From Nonomuraea endophytica (GTDB lineage Bacteria > Actinomycetota > Actinomycetes > Streptosporangiales > Streptosporangiaceae): a stretch of DNA of 64,000 nt. The number at the start of each line of letters is the position of its first letter. The first letter of the stretch is position 1. A program made the translations under genes and the position numbers. Below are positions 17,201-23,552 of this stretch, piece by piece. The stretch lies in the NCBI RefSeq assembly GCF_014203235.1, contig NZ_JACHIN010000008.1, forward strand, positions 473,703 through 537,702, given 5' to 3'. The notes under the pieces were generated by a model, which worked only from the letters and a program-made list of their open reading frames with translations, was not told the DNA's origin and ran no database searches.

Positions 17201-17279
17201 GGGCCGCATCACCTGGACCGGCCCCCGCTCCGAGGTGGACCCGACCCGGCTCACCGCCACCTACCTGGGGGTGCCCTGA
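14217..17279 (+). CDS. Fused LivH-LivM-LivF: two HAAT permeases and an ATPase in one polypeptide
   Basis: A 1020-residue chain joining three normally separate ABC subunits. Residues ~1-295 are a LivH permease (YILSGLVTGAIFAVMGSGLT, GVFNFAHGAVGF). Residues ~318-612 are a LivM permease (GIGGMVNLAQAAFASMAALT, ATLALALLADQVLFQ). Residues ~617-721 form a His/Thr/Pro/Ala-rich disordered stretch including a (PA)n run. Residues ~724-782 are about 19 Gly-Ser-Gly triplets. Residues ~792-1020 are a LivF ATPase with Walker A GANGAGKST (~830-838), signature LSGGEQQLL (~920) and Walker B AVLIADEPSLGL. It starts at the ATG in ATGA with the receptor gene. The partner ATPase LivG is separate (17390). The frame is open throughout; fusion is the direct reading. 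Confidence 0.9.
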   Translation: MILGYILSGLVTGAIFAVMGSGLTLSYAATGVFNFAHGAVGFLTALVYYELNVALGLPTWVCAVVAVAIFAPLLGYFLHRVMFRGLAQAGETAQIVGTIGLTIALPAAGLLLVDLLELPSADATSLPRGLGPFPATTFTVLGVPLDSGQLITFAFAAVAALGLWAFMRHTPYGLRMRASVDRRRLATLRGIDADATSGLAWMLGSGLAGLAGVLAVSIIGLDATAYTVLLFASATAAVFGRLRSIPWTFAAGLGLGVVQNLVAGYTDFLSEITGLRTAVPVLLLFAGLILLNRSRERVAGSAAEDAPPPDYLAGIPPWRRRLPWAVALAVLVVFTFTAQEYYVGIAAHGLVLALIFCSFVVVTGIGGMVNLAQAAFASMAALTCGWAFASGLPLAVAIVLGVLAATAVGMLVALPALRLGGRILTLATLALALLADQVLFQVDTFSNGTIGWQLPALGFGFADTSDPRVRVVVLLLLIGLVALLVRNLERSASGRAILAVRSAPAAATTSGISGPRTKIMLFARASGIAGLGGVLFAISKGSITATDLPAFAGFVWLAVVVLQGVRRIGGAVLGGLIAAAFPEILSAWEISAHVGAILFGAGGVILAKHPDGVLTQLAQHRHHHRQRHTPHPTTPTPGTTTPPAPAPAPAPAPAPAPAKPSTGTQSTTTGTPPASARSSAGTSTPDSGQPGTTTPPSSAADAEASTAGPGPAMAGAVVVPRPRGSGGSGGSGGSGGSGGSGGSGGSGGSGGSGGSGGSGGSGGSGGSGGSGGSGGSGGSGGSEGAVGGVGELDATPLFRLDNVVAGYGDTTVLRGVDLEVHEGEVVALLGANGAGKSTACAVAAGDLPVSTGRVLLNGIDVTRWPAHRRVGEGILLAPEGRGVFPGLTVEENLRTWLSDTEAVYDRMPQLAARRTLAAGALSGGEQQLLTLAPALIRPPAVLIADEPSLGLAPLIVQQVFEIFAELSERGVALLLVEEKATEVLAVADRVAFMRLGRITWTGPRSEVDPTRLTATYLGVP
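16386..16562 (+). repeat. 9-bp tandem repeat encoding a Gly-Ser-Gly linker
   Basis: Nineteen complete units of GGTTCSGGR run in frame from 16386 to 16556, followed by a final GGTTCA. They differ only at synonymous third positions (TCG/TCC and GGG/GGA), so each unit encodes Gly-Ser-Gly. The variant order is not random: units 1-6 all end in GGG, and GGA-ending units appear only from unit 7 on. That suggests stepwise expansion. The tract connects the permease and ATPase parts of the fused importer. It is prone to length variation and to assembly error. Confidence 0.9.
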
Positions 17280-17303
17280 TGCCCAGCCGCCCTGGAGGTG
17301 TTG

Positions 17304-17390
17304 ATGTCCACAACCACTGATCTGCCGCTCATCACCACGGCCGGAGCGCGCCACGACTGGTTCGCCGGCGTCTGCTCGGGGGTGTTGTGA
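17304..17390 (+). CDS. Possible 28-residue small protein or coupling leader between importer genes
   Basis: An ATG at 17304, five bases after a strong GGAGG (17294-17298), opens 28 codons (MSTTTDLPLITTAG... ending FAGVCSGVL) and stops at 17388-17390. The stop overlaps the start of the LivG ATPase gene (TGATG), so it could couple LivG translation to the operon. The peptide has no membrane segment and I recognise no family. It could also be the remnant of a longer gene. The ribosome-binding site is better than that of LivG itself. Confidence 0.4.
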   Translation: MSTTTDLPLITTAGARHDWFAGVCSGVL

Positions 17391-18130
17391 TGCTCGCGAT
17401 CGAGGATGTGTCGGTTGCCTTCGGCGGGGTGCGGGCGTTGTCGGAGGTGACGTTCGAGGTTCCGGAGGGCCAGATCTGCGGTGTCATCGGGCCCAACGGT
17501 GCGGGTAAGACGACGTTGTTCGATGTGGTGTGTGGTCTGCGCAGGCCGCTCCGTGGGCGGGTCGGGGTGGATGGAGCGGATGTGACCGCGCTGTCGCCAC
17601 TTCTGCGGGCAAGGGCGGGGTTGCGGCGTACTTTTCAGCGTACGCAGGTGTTCGGTCGGCTCACTGTCGCGGGGAATGTGCTGGCCGCCCTCGACTGGCG
17701 TGGGGGTGGCGGCGGGCTGCCCGCCGATCTGGTCGGGTGGCCTGCTCGGCGGCGGCTGGAGCGCGAGCGGGCCGGGCGGGTGGCTGAGGTTCTGGAGTTG
17801 TGCGGGCTCACTGAGCTTCGGGACGCTTACGCCGCCTCCCTCCCCGTCGGGCAGCGGCGGCTGGTCGAGCTGGCGCGGGCGATCGCCGACCGGCCGCGCC
17901 TCCTGCTGCTCGACGAGCCCACCTCGGGTCTCGACCACGACCAGACGGTACGGCTGCGCCAGGTCGTCGCCGCGCTGGACACCACGGTCCTGCTGGTGGA
18001 GCACGACATGGGCTTCGTCATGGGCACCTGTGACCGGCTGGTCGTCCTCGACCTGGGCAAGGTCATCGCCCGCGGCACTCCGGCGCAGATCCGGGAGAAC
18101 CCGGTGGTCCGAGCGGCCTACCTGGGCTGA
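17390..18130 (+). CDS. LivG-type ABC ATPase of the HAAT importer
   Basis: A 246-residue cytoplasmic ATPase with Walker A GPNGAGKTT, a Q-loop region RTFQRTQVF, the LivG-style signature LPVGQRRLVELARA, Walker B LLLLDEPTSGLD and H-loop VEHDMGFVM. It would pair with the LivF domain of the fused protein to form the heterodimeric ATPase. It is shorter in its inter-signature region than many LivG proteins but complete. Start ATG 17390, or GTG 17387 one codon earlier; both overlap the stop of the small ORF. It is the last gene of the importer operon. Confidence 0.9.
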   Translation: MLAIEDVSVAFGGVRALSEVTFEVPEGQICGVIGPNGAGKTTLFDVVCGLRRPLRGRVGVDGADVTALSPLLRARAGLRRTFQRTQVFGRLTVAGNVLAALDWRGGGGGLPADLVGWPARRRLERERAGRVAEVLELCGLTELRDAYAASLPVGQRRLVELARAIADRPRLLLLDEPTSGLDHDQTVRLRQVVAALDTTVLLVEHDMGFVMGTCDRLVVLDLGKVIARGTPAQIRENPVVRAAYLG

Positions 18131-18173
18131 CCTCGTCCCCTGCCGTGCCGGGGTTGGGCGTGGCGAGGGTTGT

Positions 18174-18473
18174 TCAGGCCGAGTGGCGGTATTCGTCAGG
18201 GTCGGCGTCGCGGGGAGTGTGGCCGTCGATGGGTGGCTCGGGGGTTCCCTGGGGTGCCGCATGCTCGGGAGCTGGTGTGGCGCTCGCCGCGAGCTGACGG
18301 GCAGGCGTGGGTCGGGACGCCGGCTTGGCATGTGCCGCGACCTGGAAGGCAGGCGTGGGTGGGGTGGCGGGTGCGGGGCTCGCAGCGGCCGGGGCGGCGA
18401 GCGTGGTGGTGAGGGCGACTACTCCGGCGAGGGCACCGGCGAGGGCGCTGAGGCGGTGGAGGTGGGCGAGCAT
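18174..18473 (-). CDS. Small Ala/Pro-rich secreted protein
   Basis: A 99-residue protein with an N-terminal hydrophobic segment (LSALAGALAGVVALTTTLA) ending in AAPAAASPA, a good Sec signal peptide with an AxA-type cleavage site. The mature part is low-complexity Ala/Pro/Thr with several His residues and an acidic C-terminus (DADPDEYRHSA). ATG 18473 is preceded on the minus strand by GGAGCC. No family is recognised. It converges on LivG. Composition alone could produce such a frame, so confidence is moderate. Confidence 0.45.
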   Translation of the reverse strand: MLAHLHRLSALAGALAGVVALTTTLAAPAAASPAPATPPTPAFQVAAHAKPASRPTPARQLAASATPAPEHAAPQGTPEPPIDGHTPRDADPDEYRHSA

Positions 18474-18839
18474 GTGGCGGCTCCAAGGGGTGCTGCGGAT
18501 TGGAGTGCCTAGCATCGCCTGGCCGGGGTGGGGGCTGGGCGGCAGAACGGGGTTCTGGGGATAACTGCGCTCGGGCGAGACCTTGTGGACAAGCGCCGGT
18601 CCATCGACCGTGGCGCGGCCCGGGTCAGCGGCCAAGGCCGTCGGTGGCCCAGACTTCGAAAGCTCAAGAGCTGTGGTCTCAAGGCTGAGGGCTCAGCGCG
18701 TTGGGGCCCAGGAGGGCTGTGGGCTCAGAAGGGGCGGGGGCTCAAGAGGAGCGGGGGCTCGGGAAGAGCAAAAGCTCGGGAAGCGTAAAGGCTCGGGAGG
18801 GGTGGGGGCTGGGGAGGCGCGGGGGCTGGGAAGGTGTGG

Positions 18840-18970
18840 GGGCTCAGGAGGAGTGGGGACTCAGGAGGAGCGAGAGCTCGGGAGGAGCGAGAGCTCGGGA
18901 GGAGCGAGAGCTCGGGAGGAGCGAGAGCTCGGGAGGAGCGAGAGCTCGGGAGGAGCGAGAGCTCGGGAGG
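18840..18970. repeat. 17-bp tandem repeat (minisatellite)
   Basis: Five exact copies of GAGCTCGGGAGGAGCGA start at 18874, 18891, 18908, 18925 and 18942. A partial sixth copy starts at 18959, and two degenerate copies (13/17) precede at 18840 and 18857. Because 17 is not a multiple of three, the array cannot encode a periodic peptide. It stops 2 bp before the stop codon of the TetR gene. Looser relatives of the unit (GCTCGGGA, GCTCAGGAGG) continue leftward to about 18690. The rest of 18474-18840 holds no gene I can support. Confidence 0.85.
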
Positions 18971-18971
18971 G

Positions 18972-19499
18972 TTAGGGGGTTGGGGGTTGGGCCAGGTGGA
19001 GGAGTTCGGTGCGGACGAGGTCTTCTGGCAGGTCCATGGTGTGGACGACGCCCCACTGCAACGCTCCCAGCACAGCCCACCCACGGATCCGGTCACGTTC
19101 TGAGGGGTTGGGGCCGACCAGGCGTTCGTGGATGGCGTCGCGGAAGGTGCGGATGGCCTCGCCGGGGGTGCCGGGTGGGGCGGAGTCGGCGGTGCCGAAG
19201 TCTTCCATGAGCAGCCGGATCACCGCACGGTTGCGCACCACGCAGTCCACCAGTGCGGGGACGAAGTCGTCGCGGGTGCCGAGCAGGGCGAAGACGTCGT
19301 CGGCTGCGGGTGCGAGGAGCTCCGCCGCAAGACGGTCTTTCGGGTGGAAGTGGTAGGCGACCGCGGTCTTGGTCAGGCCCACTTCGGCGGCGATGTCGGC
19401 CAGTGAGGTGGCCGCGTAGCCGCGCTCGGCGAACAGGCGCTGGGCGGCGGCGAGGATGCGGCTGCGGGTGTCGTTCCCGGGGTCGACTGTGGTCATCAT
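18972..19499 (-). CDS. TetR-family regulator of the adjacent MMPL gene
   Basis: A 175-residue TetR protein. The N-terminal helix-turn-helix reads RILAAAQRLFAERGYAAT, then SLADIAAEVGLTKTAVAYHF. The C-terminal domain is a helical bundle with no recognised subfamily. Start ATG 19499 or the adjacent ATG 19496. It is transcribed divergently from the MMPL transporter, and the 92-bp gap contains the palindrome CTGTACGAGCGTACAG. Local repression of the transporter is therefore likely. Confidence 0.88.
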   Translation of the reverse strand: MMTTVDPGNDTRSRILAAAQRLFAERGYAATSLADIAAEVGLTKTAVAYHFHPKDRLAAELLAPAADDVFALLGTRDDFVPALVDCVVRNRAVIRLLMEDFGTADSAPPGTPGEAIRTFRDAIHERLVGPNPSERDRIRGWAVLGALQWGVVHTMDLPEDLVRTELLHLAQPPTP

Positions 19500-19561
19500 C
19501 TCATTTCCGCCCTAGCACGGGATTTCCGGAAATTTCCCATCTAATCTCGGCATCGTAGACG

Positions 19562-19577
19562 CTGTACGAGCGTACAG
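19562..19577. promoter_or_regulatory. Palindromic operator CTGTACG-AG-CGTACAG
   Basis: A perfect inverted repeat with 7-bp arms and 2-bp centre, 15 bp before the MMPL ATG (19592) in the TetR/MMPL divergent region. This is the probable binding site of the TetR protein at 18972. A second palindrome, ATTTCCGGAAAT at 19522-19533, lies nearer the TetR gene. Confidence 0.6.
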
Positions 19578-19591
19578 GACGGGCGTAAACA

Positions 19592-21886
19592 ATGACGAGG
19601 TTTCTCGGGCGGATCGGTAGCTGGTGTGCACGGCACGGGCGGCTGGTACTGGCCTTATGGGTGATCGCGGCCGCCGGCCTCATGGCGGGCAGCCTGGTCT
19701 CCGGCCGGCCGGTCAGCAATGACGTGACCATCCCCGGCACCGACGCGCAGCGCGCGCACGACCTGATGCGCGACGGGTTCGGCCCGGGATACGCGCCGGG
19801 CGGCACGGTGCAGCTGGTGCTTTACTCGGACAAGGGACCGCTCACCGACGAGCCGAGGAAACAGGCCGTCGAACGGTCCATGGACAAGCTCCGCGACCTC
19901 CCCCACGTCAAGCAGGTCGAGTCGCCCTACCGGCGCGGCGGCATCGCCTCCAACCTGCAGATCGGCCTGATCGTGGTCCGCATGGAGGGCCACGACAACG
20001 CCAAGATCGCCGAGACCACGCAGGCGCTGTCGAAGGCCGCCGATCCGGCGCGGGCGCTGGGCATCGAGGTGGTTCCGGCGGACAGTTCGACGCCGGCCGA
20101 CAAGGAGATCAAGACCGGCCCCAGCGAGATCATCGGCGTCCTGTGCGCGTTGCTCGTGCTGGTGCTGGCCTTCGGCACGCTCGTGGCCGCGCTGATCCCG
20201 ATCTTCACGGCGCTGGTCAGCGTGGCCGCGGGCCTGGGTGTGATCGGGCTGCTCGGGCACGTGGTCGACGTGCCGAAGCAGGCGGGCATCATGGCCACGA
20301 TGATCGGGCTCGGCGTGGGCATCGACTACGCGTTGTTCCTGCTCTCGCGGCACCGCAAGCTGCTGGCCGACGGGGTGCCGGTGCTGGAGTCGGTGCGGCG
20401 CACGGTCTCCAGCTCGGGCGGCGCGGTCGTGTTCGCGGGCGGCACGGTCATCATCGCGCTCAGCGCGCTCGTGCTCGGCGGCTTCCCGCTGCTGCGCACG
20501 CTCGGCTGGATCACCGGCATCTCGGTCGTCTTCGCCGTGCTCACCTCGATCACGCTGGCCCCGGCGCTGCTCGGCGTGCTGGGCGAGAAGGTCAACGCGC
20601 TCAAGGTGCCGTTCCTGGGCCGCCGCAGGGAAGGTTCCGGCGGCTGGGCCGGGCTCGGCGCGTGGGTCGCCAAGCGGCCGTGGAGCGTACTCCTCGCCAG
20701 CGTTCTGGCGCTCGGCGCGCTCGCCGCGCCCGCGCTCGCGCTGAAGCTCGGGCCGCTCGACGACGGGTACGGCACGCAGGGGTCGGCCCCCCGCCGCGCC
20801 TACGAGCTGATGGCCACCGGCTTCGGCCCCGGCAGCAACGGCCCGCTGGTCGTCGTGGCGGAGCTGGGCAACAAGGTGGCCAAGGCCACCGACCCGATCG
20901 TCGAAGGCCTGGCCAGGGACGTGGGCGACATCGACGGCATCGCCCATGTGAGCCCGCCCAAGCTCAACGACGCCGGCCGTACCGTGATGATCCAGGCGAT
21001 CCCCGACTACGCGCCCAGCGACGAGCGCGCGCCCGCGGTCGTGGAGGCGGTGAGGGCGCTGGACCGGCCGGGCGTGAACGTGCACGTCGGCGGGGAGGTG
21101 GCCGCGCTCGCCGACGCCGCCGACCGGATCTCGGGCAACACGCCGCTGGTCATCGGCGTGGTGGTGCTGCTCAGCGCGATGCTCCTGCTGCTGGCGTTCC
21201 GCGCGCCGGTGGTCGCGCTCAAGGCGGCGCTGATGAACCTGGTGTCGCTGGGCGCCGCGTTCGGCGCGCTCGCGATCGTCTTCTCCTACGGCGTGGGCAG
21301 CCAGCTGGTCGGCATGGACCCGCCGGCCGACGCCTCCTACCTGCAGACGCTCTTCTTCACCGTGCCGATCGAGCCGTATGTGCCGTTGATGCTGTTCGCG
21401 GTGCTGTTCGGGCTCTCGATGGACTACGAGGTGTTCCTTCTCACGGCGGTACGGCAGGCGTACCTCAAGCAGACGGAGCGCAGGAGCTCGCGACGAGAGA
21501 GCGACGAAGGAGCCAACGAGGAGCGAAGCGGGCGCGACCATGGACACAGTGACAACCGGAGGGCGGTGGCGGAGGGGCTGGGCTCGACCGGCCGGGTCAT
21601 CACCTCCGCCGCCCTGATCATGGTCGCGGTGTTCGTCGCCTTCATCGCCTACCCGGACCCGCTGGTGAAGACGTTCGGCGTGGGGCTGGCGGTGGCCATC
21701 GCCGTGGACGCCACGATCATCCGCGGCTTCCTCGTCCCCGCCACGATGGTGCTGCTCGGCCGCCTCAACTGGTGGTGCCCGCGCTGGCTGGACCGGCTGC
21801 TGCCCAACCTCTCCGTCGAAGGTCACGAGGACGACGAGGAGCCGCAGGTCTGGAAGAGTGAGCCCCATGTCGTATCCCGAAGTTAG
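19592..21886 (+). CDS. MMPL/RND-family transporter with an extra charged loop
   Basis: A 764-residue integral membrane protein with two repeats of one TM helix, a large extracellular domain and a block of five to six TM helices. Typical features are GRIGSWCARHGRLVLALWV, MIGLGVGIDYALFLLSRH and its second-half counterpart GLSMDYEVFLLTAVRQAY, which carry the proton-relay Asp residues. Such proteins export lipids or drugs. Near residues 629-655 a charged insert (QTERRSSRRESDEGANEERS, then GRDHGHS) interrupts the usual short link between DYEVFLL and NRRAVAEGLGSTGRVITSA. It is divergent from the TetR regulator and overlaps the cupin gene by 20 bp. Confidence 0.9.
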   Translation: MTRFLGRIGSWCARHGRLVLALWVIAAAGLMAGSLVSGRPVSNDVTIPGTDAQRAHDLMRDGFGPGYAPGGTVQLVLYSDKGPLTDEPRKQAVERSMDKLRDLPHVKQVESPYRRGGIASNLQIGLIVVRMEGHDNAKIAETTQALSKAADPARALGIEVVPADSSTPADKEIKTGPSEIIGVLCALLVLVLAFGTLVAALIPIFTALVSVAAGLGVIGLLGHVVDVPKQAGIMATMIGLGVGIDYALFLLSRHRKLLADGVPVLESVRRTVSSSGGAVVFAGGTVIIALSALVLGGFPLLRTLGWITGISVVFAVLTSITLAPALLGVLGEKVNALKVPFLGRRREGSGGWAGLGAWVAKRPWSVLLASVLALGALAAPALALKLGPLDDGYGTQGSAPRRAYELMATGFGPGSNGPLVVVAELGNKVAKATDPIVEGLARDVGDIDGIAHVSPPKLNDAGRTVMIQAIPDYAPSDERAPAVVEAVRALDRPGVNVHVGGEVAALADAADRISGNTPLVIGVVVLLSAMLLLLAFRAPVVALKAALMNLVSLGAAFGALAIVFSYGVGSQLVGMDPPADASYLQTLFFTVPIEPYVPLMLFAVLFGLSMDYEVFLLTAVRQAYLKQTERRSSRRESDEGANEERSGRDHGHSDNRRAVAEGLGSTGRVITSAALIMVAVFVAFIAYPDPLVKTFGVGLAVAIAVDATIIRGFLVPATMVLLGRLNWWCPRWLDRLLPNLSVEGHEDDEEPQVWKSEPHVVSRS

Positions 21887-22361
21887 ATACAAAGACGACT
21901 CGGGAGAGCACAGTGGCGTGCTCCGCCCGGGTGATCAAGCCCCCGACCTGGTCATGGGCGCCGGTGGCACCGAGGTGCACTACCTCGGCACCGGCGCCAC
22001 CACCGACGGGCAGTTCGGGCTATATCGGTGGGAGATGGGTGTCAGGCCGGGCGGCGCCACCCCGCACTTCCACCGGACGATCTCCGAGTCGTTCTATGTC
22101 ATCTCGGGCTCGGTCAAGCTCTACAGCGGCGACACGTGGGTGGACGGCCGGCCCGGCGACTTCCTGTACGTCCCGCCCGGCGGTCACCACGGCTTCCGCA
22201 ACGAGTCGGGCGAGCGGGTGACCATGCTGATCCTGTTCACGCCGGGCGCGCCGCGGGAGGCGTACTTCGAGGCGCTGGCCGAGATCGCCACCTCCGGCCG
22301 CAAGCTGAGCGACGAGGAGTGGACCGAGCTCTATCACCGGCACGACCAATACATGGTCTAG
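21867..22361 (+). CDS. Cupin-domain protein
   Basis: A 164-residue protein with a single conserved cupin barrel. Motif 1 is PHFHRTISESFYVISG (metal-ligand His/His/Glu) and motif 2 is PGDFLYVPPGGHHGFRN. The C-terminal helix pair (EAYFEALAEIATSGRKLSDE) is typical of small actinobacterial cupins. The reaction is unknown. ATG 21867 is preceded by GGAAGAG; a GTG nine bases earlier is less likely. The gene starts inside the MMPL gene and is probably cotranscribed. It converges on the ROK gene with a 4-bp stop overlap. Confidence 0.85.
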   Translation: MSYPEVRYKDDSGEHSGVLRPGDQAPDLVMGAGGTEVHYLGTGATTDGQFGLYRWEMGVRPGGATPHFHRTISESFYVISGSVKLYSGDTWVDGRPGDFLYVPPGGHHGFRNESGERVTMLILFTPGAPREAYFEALAEIATSGRKLSDEEWTELYHRHDQYMV

Positions 22362-23443
22362 AGCCCGAGGATCTCCCGTTCCACGTGGTCGAGGGCGAGC
22401 CGTACCCCGCCCAGGGCGACGCTCTCGTCGCCGAACGTGGAGGTGACCACCTCGGGCACGCCGAGGCACAGATCGGTCAGGTGGCGGCGGAACGGCGTGA
22501 GCAGGACGTCGCCCGCGCGGGAGTAGCCGCCGCCGACCACCAGCAGGTCGGGGTCGACGGCCAGCACGAGGGCCGCGGCCCCGATCGCGAGCTTCTCCGC
22601 GAAGCGCTCGACGGCGCGGGCGGCGGCGGGGTCGCCGTCGCCTGCGGCCTTGAAGACGGCGGCCGCCTCGCCGTGCGTGTCGAGTTCGGCGGCGGCGTCC
22701 TCCCAGCCGACCTGGCGTAGCGCGCCGATCTCGCCGGCCGCGCCGGTCCTGCCGCCGTGGAGCCGGCCGCCGATCAGCATGCCCGCGCCGACCCGATGGC
22801 CGACCAGGACGTAGACGACGTCGGCCGCGTGCTGCGCGCTGCCGCGCCAGTGCTCGGTCAGGGCGGCGAGGTTGGCGTCGTTGGCGGCCAGGCCCTTGCA
22901 CCCGAACCAGCCCCCGGCCAGCCCCGCGAGGTCGACGCCCGTCCAGCCGGGCAGCACGGTCGACAGGGAGACGCGGCCTGAGCGGTCCACGACGCCCGAG
23001 GTGCCCGCGCAGACCGCCCACACCCGGGTACGGGCCACACCCGCGACGTCCACACAGGCCAGAGCGGCCTGGCGGGCGGCCTCCAGGCGTTCCGGAGCCG
23101 GGGCGCCGTCGGAGACGGGCACGCGGTGCCAGCTGACGACCTCGCCGTTGAGGTCGGCGAGCGCGGCGAGGATCTTGTTGGCGCCGATGTCGACGCCGAG
23201 CACGTATCCGGCGTCGGCACGGAAGCCGAACCTGCGGGCGGGCCGGCCCATGACGCCTTCGTCCGGCGGGATCTCCCTGACCCAGCCGCGCTCGGCCAGT
23301 TCGTCCAGGACCGTCTCGACGGTCTGCCGGGACAGCCCGGTGATCCGGCCGAGCCGGGTGAGCGTGGCCACGCCTTCGCGGCGCAGCGCATTCAGCGTGA
23401 CCTGGGTGTTCACCCGTCGCAGGAGCGAAGCGTCACCCGCCAC
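22358..23443 (-). CDS. ROK-family transcriptional regulator of the sugar importer
   Basis: A 361-residue protein. Residues ~8-65 form a winged helix (TLTRLGRITGLSRQTVETVL), followed by a ROK sugar-kinase fold (VLGVDIGANKILAAL, GAGMLIGGRLHGGRTGAAGE). The Cys cluster (CxCGxxGC) that binds zinc in ROK kinases and repressors is missing after GEIGALRQVG, and the phosphate-binding region reads DIGANK. It is thus probably a sugar-responsive repressor without kinase activity. It is divergent from the oxidoreductase/importer operon starting at 23553, its likely target. Start: GTG 23443. Confidence 0.87.
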   Translation of the reverse strand: MAGDASLLRRVNTQVTLNALRREGVATLTRLGRITGLSRQTVETVLDELAERGWVREIPPDEGVMGRPARRFGFRADAGYVLGVDIGANKILAALADLNGEVVSWHRVPVSDGAPAPERLEAARQAALACVDVAGVARTRVWAVCAGTSGVVDRSGRVSLSTVLPGWTGVDLAGLAGGWFGCKGLAANDANLAALTEHWRGSAQHAADVVYVLVGHRVGAGMLIGGRLHGGRTGAAGEIGALRQVGWEDAAAELDTHGEAAAVFKAAGDGDPAAARAVERFAEKLAIGAAALVLAVDPDLLVVGGGYSRAGDVLLTPFRRHLTDLCLGVPEVVTSTFGDESVALGGVRLALDHVEREILGL

Positions 23444-23483
23444 TTATGTGACTCCGTTTCATAACTGTGACCGACTCCACCTA

Positions 23484-23512
23484 TTGACCTGTTTGACCTC
23501 GAATCCTAGCAT
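23484..23512 (+). promoter_or_regulatory. Predicted promoter of the sugar importer operon
   Basis: TTGACC at 23484-23489 and TAGCAT at 23507-23512 are 17 bp apart, a strong match to a housekeeping promoter, and GGAGG precedes the ATG at 23553. Upstream, TGTGAC occurs twice 19 bp apart (23447 and 23466), a possible regulator contact near the ROK gene start. Confidence 0.6.
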
Positions 23513-23552
23513 CGGCCGACATACGTGAATTGGTTACATATCTGGAGGACTG

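Noticed and set aside
18474..18839. Plus-strand open frames running through the GA-rich stretch
   Set aside because: They depend on degenerate repeats, lack ribosome-binding sites, and end in antisense to the TetR gene.
19655..21892. A 745-codon minus-strand frame opposite the MMPL gene
   Set aside because: Composition-driven; it has no recognisable motif, while the plus-strand frame is a clear MMPL transporter.
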